Of a stretch of DNA of 34,998 bases, positions 8,678 through 16,857 are shown in pieces (position 1 is the stretch's first letter; every line of letters begins with the position of its first letter). Origin of the DNA: Pseudomonadota bacterium. GTDB taxonomy: Bacteria > Pseudomonadota > Gammaproteobacteria > Steroidobacterales > Steroidobacteraceae. The position numbers were made by a program, and so were the translations under genes. The notes under the pieces are model-generated. The model was not told where the DNA came from and ran no database searches. It worked only from the letters and a program-made list of their open reading frames with translations. The stretch lies in contig JANYBG010000064.1 in assembly GCA_025360865.1 (NCBI GenBank), forward strand, positions 1 through 34,998. The letters run 5' to 3'.

Positions 8678-9382
8678 CTAGCGCGCGGGTGCGACCTCGA
8701 CGGTGAGCACGATGTCGGCGGCTATCTCGAGCGTACCCGATTCCACCGGGGTGTCCACCTTCGCCGCCAGCGGCGCGGCGGCGACACTCATGGCCCGCAT
8801 CCTGGGGAATTGCGGCGCGCCGCTCTCCTCGACGCTCAGCACGCGTACGACCTTGAGGCCCAGGGCCGCGGCGAGCACATCGGCATCGCCACGCGCCTTG
8901 AGCGCCGCCTTGCGCAGCGCATCGGCGCGCACCGCGTCCTGGTCACGCAGGGTGAACTGGATGCCTTGTACCTGGTTGGCGCCGGACTGCCCCGCCGCAT
9001 CGATCACGTTGCTGATTTTCGTCAGGTCATCGAGCGTCACCTGCACCAGGTTCGAGGCGCTGTAGCCGGTGATCAACGGCTCATGACCGGCTTGGTACTT
9101 GTAGTTCGGGCTCAAGGAATAGTTGACGGTCTTGAGCGCCGCGGTGGGCCCGGCGGCCTTCTTCACCGCCGTGAGTACCGCGTCCACCTGGCGGGCGTTC
9201 TCAGCCCCGGCATCGGCCGAGCGGTCAGCGCGTGTCGTGACACCGATGTCGATCTGCACGCGATCGGGCTTGGCGGTGACCTGCGCGGCGCCGCTGACGC
9301 GAATCGACGACACGGGCGCCTGCTGGGAGAGCGCCGGGGCGCTGAGCAGGCAGGCAAGCACGGTCGATGTCAGTGTTCTCAT
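8678..9382 (-). CDS. Secreted SIMPL-domain (DUF541, YggE-like) protein
   Basis: A 234-residue protein with an N-terminal signal peptide (MRTLTSTVLACLLSAPALSQ). The body matches the SIMPL/DUF541 family: SIRVSGAAQVTAKPDRVQIDIGV near residues 25-47, the Y-S-L-P-N-Y-like segment near 90 (NYSLSPNYKYQAGHEP), and the LRKAALKARGDADVLAAALGLKV stretch (about 165-187). E. coli YggE is a periplasmic member reported to lessen oxidative damage; the biochemical function is unknown. I used the second methionine (9382) as start because the signal peptide then begins directly. A frame from 9412 adds ten charged residues. A minus-strand TAGAAT (9418-9413) is a plausible -10. It converges with the SoxR-controlled reductase, a possible functional link by location only. 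Confidence 0.9.
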   Translation of the reverse strand: MRTLTSTVLACLLSAPALSQQAPVSSIRVSGAAQVTAKPDRVQIDIGVTTRADRSADAGAENARQVDAVLTAVKKAAGPTAALKTVNYSLSPNYKYQAGHEPLITGYSASNLVQVTLDDLTKISNVIDAAGQSGANQVQGIQFTLRDQDAVRADALRKAALKARGDADVLAAALGLKVVRVLSVEESGAPQFPRMRAMSVAAAPLAAKVDTPVESGTLEIAADIVLTVEVAPAR

Positions 9383-9483
9383 GTTCACAGCCCCGCTGGT
9401 ACGCCTTCGCATATTCTATCCCCGCCGCGTGCGGCAGTTCATAGTTTGGGCAGGAGTCTCCACATCCTGGCGCCGCGAGGCGG

Positions 9484-9489
9484 TATACA
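9484..9489 (+). promoter_or_regulatory. Candidate -10 hexamer for the CheD-like gene
   Basis: TATACA lies 7 nt before the ATG at 9497, so transcription would start at or next to the initiation codon. No strong Shine-Dalgarno or -35 is visible. This fits a leaderless transcript but rests on one hexamer. Confidence 0.35.
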
Positions 9490-9496
9490 TCGGCGG

Positions 9497-9949
9497 ATGG
9501 AACAGCGCGAGGTCAACGTCGTCCCCGACAAGTTCGAGGTGACCCTGGAGGATGTGCTGCTGGTCGCCCGGCTGCAGTCCGCCCTCGCGGTATGTGTTTA
9601 TGACGCCCAGGAAGAGGCCGGCGCGCTGCTGCACCTGCGCTGCATCGTGCGCAGTACCAAGCCCATCGACGTCACCGACTCAACTCTCGCCACGGAACTG
9701 TTGCTGCTGGATCGCTGTCTCGCCTCGCTGCGCGAGTCCGCCCCGCAGGCCAAGCACCTGCAGGCGCGCATAGTCGCGCACCTGGCGGATGCCCCGCAGG
9801 CGGCGCCCGTGTCCGAGACCATGATCACCCTGGTGAAGCGCTATCTCGAGGATGGGGGCGTGCGGCTGCTCGCCGACGACATCGCGGCCGGACCGGTCCG
9901 AGCCCTGCGCTTCCGGCCCAGTATGGGGTGGGTGCACACGCGCACCTGA
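9497..9949 (+). CDS. CheD-like protein lacking the catalytic cysteine
   Basis: A 150-residue protein that can be aligned by eye over its full length with CheD, the chemoreceptor glutamine deamidase. The strand preceding the active site (LLVARLQSALAVCVYD, 21-36) corresponds to the CheD TLGLGSCVAVC region. The C-terminal KRYLEDGGVRLLADDIAAG (about 118-136) corresponds to the CheD KKHLKDFGIKLLAEDTGG region. In the CheD active site the order is Thr, Cys, His. Here the Thr position is Val23, the Cys position is Ala29, and only the His (His46) is kept. The conserved GGA loop is also missing. It should therefore be catalytically inactive as a deamidase and may have kept only a binding role. No chemotaxis genes are in the window. 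The 3' end overlaps the next gene by 22 nt. Confidence 0.65.
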   Translation: MEQREVNVVPDKFEVTLEDVLLVARLQSALAVCVYDAQEEAGALLHLRCIVRSTKPIDVTDSTLATELLLLDRCLASLRESAPQAKHLQARIVAHLADAPQAAPVSETMITLVKRYLEDGGVRLLADDIAAGPVRALRFRPSMGWVHTRT

Positions 9950-10386
9950 CCAGCGTGAGACTCGCGCGCGAAGTCCCGGTCCCGTCCGCCGTGCGCGCGG
10001 CGCTCGCGGGGATACTGGGCACGCCGGTGGATCAAGTACGGGTGATCGAGCATTCCTGGCGGGTGCGGCTGCATGGACGGGCGATCGCCACCACGCGGCG
10101 CGACCGCATCTACCTGCGGGGTTCCGCCGCCGATTTCTTCAGCAATCCCTCCCTCATGCTGCACGAGTACTGCCACGTCATTTTGCAGTGGCGGCCCGGA
10201 GGGCTCACCGTGCCACGCTATCTCGCGGAGTGCCTGCGCCGCGGCTACTGGAACAACCGCTTCGAGATCGAGGCGCGCGGCTTCGCAGCGCTGCACGTGT
10301 CGACCCTCCACACGCTGCTGGCCGCGCCCAGGATCTCAGCCGAGCAGGGCCTCGCGGCGGTACAGCCGCCCGGCGATGAACACTAG
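9928..10386 (+). CDS. Small HEYCH-motif protein, DUF4157-like zinc-metallopeptidase fold
   Basis: A 152-residue protein without signal peptide or membrane segment. The central LMLHEYCHVILQW (about 77-89) contains HExxH, with His79, Glu80 and His83. It is followed by RFEIEARGFA (111-120), whose Glu113 or Glu115 could be the third zinc ligand. Together with the preceding VRVIEHSW...AIATTRRDRIYLRG segment this resembles the DUF4157 layout, a gluzincin-like domain. The overall match is short and I do not know the function. The start is GTG 9928, overlapping the CheD-like gene by 22 nt, or GTG 9955; neither has a good Shine-Dalgarno. The last 51 nt overlap the convergent ABC permease gene. Confidence 0.7.
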   Translation: MGAHAHLTSVRLAREVPVPSAVRAALAGILGTPVDQVRVIEHSWRVRLHGRAIATTRRDRIYLRGSAADFFSNPSLMLHEYCHVILQWRPGGLTVPRYLAECLRRGYWNNRFEIEARGFAALHVSTLHTLLAAPRISAEQGLAAVQPPGDEH

Positions 10387-11514
10387 CACCGCCCCGACCG
10401 CTAGGGTGCTCAGCATCGAGACGGCGAAGTAGCCTCCGGGCACCGGCTCGTCGCGCAGCAGACCCGTGATCAGGAAGTGCTGGCTGAGTGAGGGAATCGC
10501 CATGAACGCAAGACTTGGCCGCAGCCCGATGACGCCCGCGAACACCAGCGGCAGGGTTGGCACCAACAGCACCAGCCCAAGATACGTCTGCGCCTCGCGA
10601 TAGCTGCGGGTGTAGGCGGCCACGATGGTCATGAGGGCCGCCCCAAGCGGCACCAGCGGCAGGCAAAACAGCACAAGTCGCAGTGCCACCCAGGGCCCGA
10701 AGTTCACGCTCATGCCGAAGCGCTCAAGGCCGATGAAGCGCAGCAGGATGGAGAAAGCGATGACCGTGAGGATCAGCGACAGGCTCATGTAGGCGCAGGC
10801 GGCGAGGATCTTGCCGTAAATCAGGTGCGCCCGCGGCGCGGGCACGGTGAGCAGCGGCTCGAGCGAGCCGCGCTCGCGCTCACCCGCGGTGGCGTCGATC
10901 GCAAGGTACATGCCGCCCATTAGCATGGTGATCAGGACCAGGTAGCTCAAGGTGCCCAGCGCCGCGACCGAGCGGCTGGCGGGGGTCGAGACATCGATGT
11001 CCTGCACCGCCAGGGGATCAAGCACCACCGGATCCACGCCGCGCGCCACCACCCGCAGGCGCGCGATGATTGAGCCATATTGTTCAATCGCGGCCCGGAC
11101 GCGATCCGTATCCGCGGAGGAACTGACGGCGGATGAGTCCGCGTACAGCACCAGCGCCGCGGGGCCACCGGCGGTGAGGTTGTTGGCGAAGTCCGGGGTG
11201 ACCTCGAGGACGCGCTCGTGGCTGTGTGTCTGGATGGCGGCGCGCGCGCCCGCAGCGTCGTAGTCCACCAGCTTCACCGTGACGCCGGACTCTGTGAGGA
11301 AGGCGGCGAGGTTCGGCGCGCGCTCACCGTGCGACAGCGCCAGCTGCACCGGACGATCGGACTTGCCGGCCGTGCGCTCGATCTGCAGCGATAACGCGCC
11401 GGCGAACAATAGCGGCCCGAGCAGCGGCCCGAGTATCAGCGCGGAGAAGAGCGTGCGCCGCTCGCGCAGGTTCTCGCGGAACTCCTTGGTGAACACGGTC
11501 AGGATAGCGTGCAT
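10336..11514 (-). CDS. ABC-2 type transporter permease, NatB-like
   Basis: A 392-residue inner-membrane permease. It starts with the cytosolic leader ILTVFTKEFRENLRERRTLF typical of NatB/ABC-2 proteins, then one TM helix (about 23-42). A large extracytoplasmic domain follows (about 45-195). Five more helices (about 200-385) follow, with a GERERGSLEPLLTVP coupling segment after the second helix. That ERERGxLEPLL motif is characteristic of NatB-type exporters. B. subtilis NatAB exports Na+; other members export drugs or peptides, so the substrate is open. The start ATG (11514-11512) overlaps the stop of the ATPase gene by one base (TGATG), indicating translational coupling. The 3' end overlaps the convergent HEYCH gene. 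Confidence 0.9.
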   Translation of the reverse strand: MHAILTVFTKEFRENLRERRTLFSALILGPLLGPLLFAGALSLQIERTAGKSDRPVQLALSHGERAPNLAAFLTESGVTVKLVDYDAAGARAAIQTHSHERVLEVTPDFANNLTAGGPAALVLYADSSAVSSSADTDRVRAAIEQYGSIIARLRVVARGVDPVVLDPLAVQDIDVSTPASRSVAALGTLSYLVLITMLMGGMYLAIDATAGERERGSLEPLLTVPAPRAHLIYGKILAACAYMSLSLILTVIAFSILLRFIGLERFGMSVNFGPWVALRLVLFCLPLVPLGAALMTIVAAYTRSYREAQTYLGLVLLVPTLPLVFAGVIGLRPSLAFMAIPSLSQHFLITGLLRDEPVPGGYFAVSMLSTLAVGAVLVFIAGRLYRREALLG

Positions 11515-12239
11515 CAGGCAGGCTCCCCGCCGATGAGCCGCACGAACGCATCCTCGAGTATCCCGGACTGGGCGCGGGCGCGGATCGTCGCTGGCGTGCC
11601 GGAGGCGATGACCGTGCCGTCGGCGATCACGATGAGCTCGTCGCACAGCTCGTTCACCTCATGCATGACGTGACTGGAGAACAGCACGCAGTGCCCGGCC
11701 TCGCGCAGCTGTCGCAGTAGGCGGCGCAGCGCCCGCACCGCCATCACGTCCAGCCCGTTCGTGGGTTCGTCGAGGATGAGGTTGCGGGGGTTGTGCACCA
11801 GCGAGCGGGCGAGCGCGGTCTTCAGGCGCTGGCCCTGCGAGAACCCCTTGGCGCGCCGGTCGGCGAACTCGGTCATTTCCAGAAGTTCGACGAGCTCGCC
11901 CGCGCGGCGCCGCGCCTCCTGGCGCGTAAGGCCGTGCAGCGCCCCGAAGTAGAGGATGTTCTCGCGGGCGGTGAGGTTGGGATAGATGCCGGCGCCATGG
12001 GTCAGGACCCCGAGGCGCCTTGCCGCGGTCAGCGGCTCGCGCACCACGCTGTACCCGTCCACGAGCGCGTCCCCGGAGTCAGGCTTCAGCACGGTGTACA
12101 GCATGCGCAGCGTCGTCGACTTGCCGGCGCCGTTGGGGCCCAAGAGTCCTGTGATGCGGCCGTCGTCGGCGCGCAGGCTCACGTCGCGCACGGCGCTGAC
12201 CGGGCCGAAATGCTTGAAGAGATGCGTGGCCTCGATCAC
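11514..12239 (-). CDS. ABC transporter ATP-binding protein, NatA-like
   Basis: A 241-residue ABC ATPase. Motifs in order: Walker A GPNGAGKST (about 34-42), a Q-loop region with the unusual THGAGIYPNLTARENI (about 79-94), signature FSQGQRLKTALARSL (about 131-145), Walker B LILDEPTNGLD (about 151-161) and H-switch FSSHVMHE. The signature is FSQGQ instead of LSGGQ, common in NatA/CcmA-like proteins. It pairs with the adjoining permease. I used GTG at 12239, which forms a GTGA 4-nt overlap with the stop of the upstream peptidase gene. A longer frame would run back into that gene. Confidence 0.93.
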   Translation of the reverse strand: MIEATHLFKHFGPVSAVRDVSLRADDGRITGLLGPNGAGKSTTLRMLYTVLKPDSGDALVDGYSVVREPLTAARRLGVLTHGAGIYPNLTARENILYFGALHGLTRQEARRRAGELVELLEMTEFADRRAKGFSQGQRLKTALARSLVHNPRNLILDEPTNGLDVMAVRALRRLLRQLREAGHCVLFSSHVMHEVNELCDELIVIADGTVIASGTPATIRARAQSGILEDAFVRLIGGEPA

Positions 12240-13714
12240 GGCGCAGGCCCGCTCAGAGTGACGAAGAAGGGCATCGGCCTTGCGTTCATGAGGCAACCCG
12301 CGTCCAGAGCCGCCGGGTCGGGCGTGTCGAGGAACCTCGCCAGCACCCGGCCCATGCACGGCGCGGTCAGCTGTCCGTGCCCGAACCCCGGCAGGACGAT
12401 CTGCCGCGAGCGCGCGAATCCCGGGGCGGCCTGCTGCGCATACGCGGCCGGGGTCACCGGGTCATCCCCGCCCGAGAGCAGCAGCGCCGGCACGCGGGTA
12501 TTCAGCGGGGCGTGGAAATCCGCATCGAGCGGCCCGCGGGGCCAGACCGCGCACACGCTTCGCAGGCCCTCGACCTGGGATGCGCCCATGAAGGTCGCGG
12601 CCAGCCGCGCCGGGTCGAGCGCTGTGGGCGCGTAGAACGGCACGTCCTCGGTGCATACCACGCTGTTGTGCATGCCGGTGGCGATGTCACCGAAGGACCG
12701 GTCGATCAGCGAGAACTGCGCGGCGAGCTGTGTGTAGTCGGCTTTCGCGTGCGCGGCGTGCAGCATCAGTGGCAGAAGCGCGGAGTAATCGGCGCTGTAG
12801 CTGGCCAGCCGCAGCACCATCGCCAGCTGGTCGGGACCGAACTCCAGCCACCGCTGCTCGCCCGTCACGGGATCGGGCAGCCGCACGCTGACGGCGCCTT
12901 TCTCCAGCGCCGCGCGCACGCCGAGATAGTCGGCGACCGGATCGGCGAAGTGCTCGTGGCAGGGCGGGTCGGCCACGCAGCGCGCGAGAATCGCGCGCAG
13001 CGCGGCTTCCGCATCCAGCGCCACGGCCGGCCCGATGGCAAGCGTGGGCGGCAGGACCCCGTCGAGGATCACCGCGCGGACGTTGTCCGGGTAGCGACGG
13101 ATGTAGTGCTGGGCGACCCGCGTGCCGTAGGAAACCCCGTACAGGTCGATGACCCGGTAGCCTAAGGCCGCGCGCACCCGCTCAAGATCGCGCACGGCGA
13201 CGCTGGTGGTGTAGTAGGCGACACTGGCGCGCGCCGCGAGCCCCGCGAGGCAGGTTCGTGTGTCGCTCTGGATCCTGGCATCCGCGGCGCGGTAGAGCGA
13301 CTCCTCGTCCCCGGGACAGTCGAGGAGGTTCGAGGCTCCGGTGCCACGCTGGTCGATGAGCACGATGTCGCGATCGCGATTGATGCGGGCGAACGCGCCC
13401 GCGACCGTGGCGTAGAACGTGCTCGCCGCCTGGCCTGGTCCACCGGCGAGCACGAACAGCGGGTCGGGGAGCTTGCGGCGGCTGATGGCCGGCACGCGCG
13501 CGACGTGAAGAGCGATCTTCCGCGACCGCGGATCGTCCGGGTTCTCCGCCACTTGCAGGACGCCGCACTCGGCAGGCACCACTGTGCGCCGCTGCGGATG
13601 CTCGAGCTCACACGCTGACAGGGTCAGCGCGCCGGGCTGCGCGCCGTCACAGGCCAGCGGCGCGAGCGACACGAGGCCCGCGGCGAGCACGCCTGCGATC
13701 GAGATCCGGTTCAT
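12236..13714 (-). CDS. Secreted alpha/beta-hydrolase, tripeptidyl aminopeptidase (TAP)-like
   Basis: A 492-residue alpha/beta-hydrolase of the S33 peptidase type, close to the Streptomyces TAP / proline iminopeptidase group. It has a signal peptide (about residues 1-24). The oxyanion region LFVLAGGPGQAAS is at 86-98, then DQRGTGAS at 121-128. The nucleophile elbow GVSYGT has Ser195. The acid is in GGDDPVTP (about Asp418) and the catalytic His is in GFGHGQL (about His446). A C-terminal TAP-like domain with paired cysteines follows. It should release N-terminal di/tripeptides or proline in the periplasm or outside the cell. It is the first gene of a coupled operon with NatAB-like genes. TACACT (13728-13723, minus) sits 8 nt before the ATG. 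Confidence 0.9.
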   Translation of the reverse strand: MNRISIAGVLAAGLVSLAPLACDGAQPGALTLSACELEHPQRRTVVPAECGVLQVAENPDDPRSRKIALHVARVPAISRRKLPDPLFVLAGGPGQAASTFYATVAGAFARINRDRDIVLIDQRGTGASNLLDCPGDEESLYRAADARIQSDTRTCLAGLAARASVAYYTTSVAVRDLERVRAALGYRVIDLYGVSYGTRVAQHYIRRYPDNVRAVILDGVLPPTLAIGPAVALDAEAALRAILARCVADPPCHEHFADPVADYLGVRAALEKGAVSVRLPDPVTGEQRWLEFGPDQLAMVLRLASYSADYSALLPLMLHAAHAKADYTQLAAQFSLIDRSFGDIATGMHNSVVCTEDVPFYAPTALDPARLAATFMGASQVEGLRSVCAVWPRGPLDADFHAPLNTRVPALLLSGGDDPVTPAAYAQQAAPGFARSRQIVLPGFGHGQLTAPCMGRVLARFLDTPDPAALDAGCLMNARPMPFFVTLSGPAP

Positions 13715-13978
13715 GGGCGGCGAGTGTAACTTCCGCCGCGCGGCCAGTAGTGCGGAGCGCTCGACAGTTTACTTGCCGCTCGCGCCGTGGAAGCTGGGGG
13801 CGGCGGTCCGCTGGACAAGGTAGCCACCGCCGAGGATCGCCGCGGCCTGCGCGTTCCAGGTCACCTGAGCACGTGCCCGTTCCCCGCCTGCGTGGGTGCG
13901 GATGGGGGGAAGACGCACATCAGGGCCCGCCCCTCTTGGCATGTGCCGGTCGTGTCTTCAGGTGCGTACCCCGGTGAG

Positions 13979-14755
13979 CTAGGAAGGGCACACCGAAGGC
14001 GGCGGCGCTGTGGGGCCGGCGCAGGTCTGCCCGTTGACTCCGCAGCAGGATTGCCCCGTGAAGCCGCAGCCCTGGATGGTGATTCCGCCGAAGGTGGCGG
14101 AGGCCGTGACTCCGTTAGTCGCATTGCATACCGGCGCGGCGCCCGATGCGCTCGTGGTCTTAATGGGGCAGGTGAATCCGCCGATGTTGGCGGTCGCCGC
14201 GGCCGTCGCCTTGGACTGCCCGGCGGGAATATGCAGTGTCGCAGGCGTCACGGACACCACGCTGCTCCGTAGGGTCACGTTGGCGTTCGCCGGGGCGTTC
14301 GGCAGCAGCGCCACGCACACCCGGCCGGACTGTCCGGGATTGAGCCCGCCCGAGGGCGTCTGCACCTGCAGCGTGCCCGCGACGATGCGGTACTGGGCGC
14401 TGCGCGTGAGCATGTACGCGGAGCCGACAATCGTCTTCGCAGGCCCGCTCCAGATGACGGTGAGGACGTCCCCGACGGTGAAGGTCGGGACGCCGCTGAG
14501 GCGGAACGTGGTCGTGCCCCCCACGGAGCCGGCCGAGGCGGCCGAGGTCGCAGGGGTGACAGGTCCGGCGTGCCGCACGGCCACGCTCACCGTGAGGTCG
14601 CCTGTGAAATGGCTGAACGCGGCGCCGATCTCGGTGCCGTTCACGTCAACGCTCGGCGTCGGACCGGCGAAATCCATGTTGGGCGCCGTGATCTTGGCGC
14701 AGCCGCTGATCAGGAGCGCGGCGGCCATCGCCGCCCCCAGGATTCGCGCCGTCAT
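13979..14755 (-). CDS. Cys-rich lipoprotein of unknown function
   Basis: A 258-residue protein with a lipoprotein signal ([19 protein letters not shown], lipidated Cys19). The rest is low in charge and rich in Ala, Thr, Val, Ser and Gly, with repeated beta-strand-like segments, as in Ig-like or carbohydrate-binding beta-sandwich domains. I can name no family. The last 80 residues carry about eight cysteines, including [17 protein letters not shown], suggesting a disulfide-stabilised knob. Lys is the residue after the Ala at +2 (CAK). A GGGGG run 6 nt before ATG could serve as ribosome-binding site. It is divergent from mnmG and separated from the upstream peptidase gene by 264 bp in which I see no convincing gene. 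Confidence 0.75.
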   Translation of the reverse strand: MTARILGAAMAAALLISGCAKITAPNMDFAGPTPSVDVNGTEIGAAFSHFTGDLTVSVAVRHAGPVTPATSAASAGSVGGTTTFRLSGVPTFTVGDVLTVIWSGPAKTIVGSAYMLTRSAQYRIVAGTLQVQTPSGGLNPGQSGRVCVALLPNAPANANVTLRSSVVSVTPATLHIPAGQSKATAAATANIGGFTCPIKTTSASGAAPVCNATNGVTASATFGGITIQGCGFTGQSCCGVNGQTCAGPTAPPPSVCPS

Positions 14756-14864
14756 ATTCAACCCCCGCGGTCGCTGTACTCGTTGGCTCAGGAGGGGCCG
14801 CCGTAAGGCGGCCGCGAACCGCGACGATTCTAGCCTACGCCGCTGGCGACCCCCGCGAACCGGC

Positions 14865-14892
14865 TTGCCGCGGGGTGACACCGCCCTACAAT
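14865..14892 (+). promoter_or_regulatory. mnmG promoter
   Basis: TTGCCG (14865-14870), a 16-bp spacer and TACAAT (14887-14892) form a sigma70-type promoter with an expected start near 14899, about 27 nt before the mnmG start. Confidence 0.55.
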
Positions 14893-14925
14893 ACGCACCG
14901 CCCCGGGAGACCGACTCCTGAGCCG

Positions 14926-16857
14926 ATGCCAGCCATGAGCCCCATGAACCCATCCACGTCCGTCCTTGATGTCATCGTCATCGGCGGCGGCCATGCCGGC
15001 ACCGAGGCGGCGCTGGCCGCCGCGCGCATGGGCGCCCGCACGCTGCTGGTCACCCAGAGCATCGAGACCCTGGGGCAGATGAGCTGCAACCCAGCCATCG
15101 GCGGCATCGGCAAGGGACACCTGGTGCGTGAGATCGACGCGCTGGGTGGGGCGATGGCCCGCGCCACGGACCGCGCCGGAATCCAGTTCAGGACCCTGAA
15201 CGCGAGTAAGGGTCCGGCGGTGCGCGCCACCCGCGCCCAGGCCGACCGTGCGCTCTACCGCCAGGCGATCCGCGAGCGCCTGGAGAACCAGCCGAACCTT
15301 AGCCTGTTCCAGCAGGAGGTCGCCGACCTGCTCGTCGTCGGCGACCAGGTTAGCGGCGTGGTCACCGTTTCCGGGATCGTCTTCCACGCCCCCACCGTGA
15401 TCCTCACCGTCGGTACCTTTCTGGGCGGCCGTATCCATGTCGGGCTCGATAACACCCCAGGAGGACGGGCCGGCGATGCTCCCTCGAACCGCCTCGCGGC
15501 CCGCCTGCGCGAGCTGCCGCTGCGGGTCGCGCGCCTTAAGACGGGCACCCCGCCGCGCCTGGACGGGCGCTCGCTGGACTGGTCGGCGATGGCGCCACAG
15601 CCCGGTGATGACCCGGTGCCGGTGTTTTCGTATCTGGGGCGGATCACTGACCATCCAAAGCAGATTAATTGTTTCATCACGCATACTAACGAGCGAACTC
15701 ACCAGATAATCCGCGCAGCCACGGATCGCTCTCCGATGTTCACCGGAATCATCGAGGGCGTCGGTCCCAGGTATTGCCCGTCCGTTGAGGACAAGGTCGT
15801 GCGCTTCGCGGGGAAGACCTCCCACCAGATCTTCGTCGAGCCGGAGGGCCTGAACACCCACGAGGTCTACCCCAACGGCATCTCGACCAGCCTTCCGTAC
15901 GAGGTCCAGCGCGCGTTGGTGCGCAGCATCCGGGGCTTCGAGAACGCGCACCTCACCCGGCCCGGCTATGCCATCGAATACGACTTCTTCGACCCGCGGG
16001 ATCTGAAGCGCTCGCTCGAGACCCGGGTGCTCGGCGGACTGTTCTTCGCCGGCCAGATCAATGGCACAACCGGATACGAGGAGGCCGCCGCCCAGGGGCT
16101 GGTCGCGGGGATCAACGCCGCCCTGAAGGTCGCAGGCCGCGGGCCTTGGGTGCCGGCCAGGAGCGAGGCCTACCTCGGGGTCCTCATCGATGACCTGGTC
16201 ACCCGGGGCACCCGCGAGCCATACCGCATGTTCACCAGCCGCGCCGAGCATCGCCTGCTGCTGCGCGAGGACAACGCGGACCTGCGACTCACGCCCACCG
16301 GGCGGGACTTGGGTCTGGTGGACGATGAGCGCTGGGCACTGTTCGAGGCCAAGGCGCGGATCACCGCTCGGGAGATCGAACGGCTCAGCGCGCACCGCGT
16401 GAAGCCCGCGGACGTGCCCGCCGCGTGGTCGCAACGGGTGCTGGGCGCGCCACTGGCGCGTGACCTCTCCGCCTTCGAGCTGCTCCGCAGGCCCGGCGTC
16501 ACCTACGACGCGCTGGCCGAGCTGACCGGGACGTGGGCCGCGGAGGGTGCCCTGGACGAGCGCCTCCCACCCCAGGTCCGGGGACAGGTGGAAGTGCGCG
16601 CCAAGTACGAAGGGTACATCCAGCGCCAGGAGGCGGAGATTGAACGCGTCCGCCGCGCCGAGGAAACCGCGCTGCCCGATGACCTGGACTACGCAACGCT
16701 CGCGGGACTCTCCCACGAGGTTCGCCAGAAACTCACCGACGCGCGGCCTGGCACCGTCGGCCAGGCCGCGCGCATCCCCGGCATCACTCCCGCCGCGGTG
16801 CAGATCCTGGTGGTGCACCTGAAGAGGCGTGGTAGCGCGCGGGCGCGGGTGGCATGA
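14926..16857 (+). CDS. mnmG: tRNA uridine-5-carboxymethylaminomethyl modification enzyme MnmG (GidA)
   Basis: About 643 residues (E. coli 629). This FAD protein works with MnmE to build the cmnm5 group on U34 of certain tRNAs. Seen are the dinucleotide-binding [14 protein letters not shown], the family signature [23 protein letters not shown] (about 45-68) and the second signature [17 protein letters not shown] (about 380). The C-terminal helical domain that binds MnmE is also present. Three in-frame ATGs (14926, 14935, 14944) precede the conserved core and no Shine-Dalgarno decides between them. Unusually, it is on the strand opposite to mnmE and followed by pyrF instead of rsmG-parAB. The stop overlaps the pyrF ATG (ATGA). 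Confidence 0.96.
   Translation: MPAMSPMNPSTSVLDVIVIGGGHAGTEAALAAARMGARTLLVTQSIETLGQMSCNPAIGGIGKGHLVREIDALGGAMARATDRAGIQFRTLNASKGPAVRATRAQADRALYRQAIRERLENQPNLSLFQQEVADLLVVGDQVSGVVTVSGIVFHAPTVILTVGTFLGGRIHVGLDNTPGGRAGDAPSNRLAARLRELPLRVARLKTGTPPRLDGRSLDWSAMAPQPGDDPVPVFSYLGRITDHPKQINCFITHTNERTHQIIRAATDRSPMFTGIIEGVGPRYCPSVEDKVVRFAGKTSHQIFVEPEGLNTHEVYPNGISTSLPYEVQRALVRSIRGFENAHLTRPGYAIEYDFFDPRDLKRSLETRVLGGLFFAGQINGTTGYEEAAAQGLVAGINAALKVAGRGPWVPARSEAYLGVLIDDLVTRGTREPYRMFTSRAEHRLLLREDNADLRLTPTGRDLGLVDDERWALFEAKARITAREIERLSAHRVKPADVPAAWSQRVLGAPLARDLSAFELLRRPGVTYDALAELTGTWAAEGALDERLPPQVRGQVEVRAKYEGYIQRQEAEIERVRRAEETALPDDLDYATLAGLSHEVRQKLTDARPGTVGQAARIPGITPAAVQILVVHLKRRGSARARVA

Noticed and set aside
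8674-8685. CGCGCTAGCGCG palindrome between the reductase and SIMPL genes as terminator
   Set aside because: A self-complementary 12-mer with no loop cannot form a stable terminator hairpin, and such strings are common in this base composition.
13769-13942. 57-codon minus-strand ORF from ATG 13942 in the 264-bp gap before the peptidase gene
   Set aside because: It has no ribosome-binding site, no recognisable motif and its Pro/Arg/Ala bias fits GC-rich chance frames.
15651-15740. Locally AT-richer patch inside mnmG as a foreign insert
   Set aside because: The encoded residues are the normal conserved MnmG core ([11 protein letters not shown] region), so it is ordinary coding sequence.
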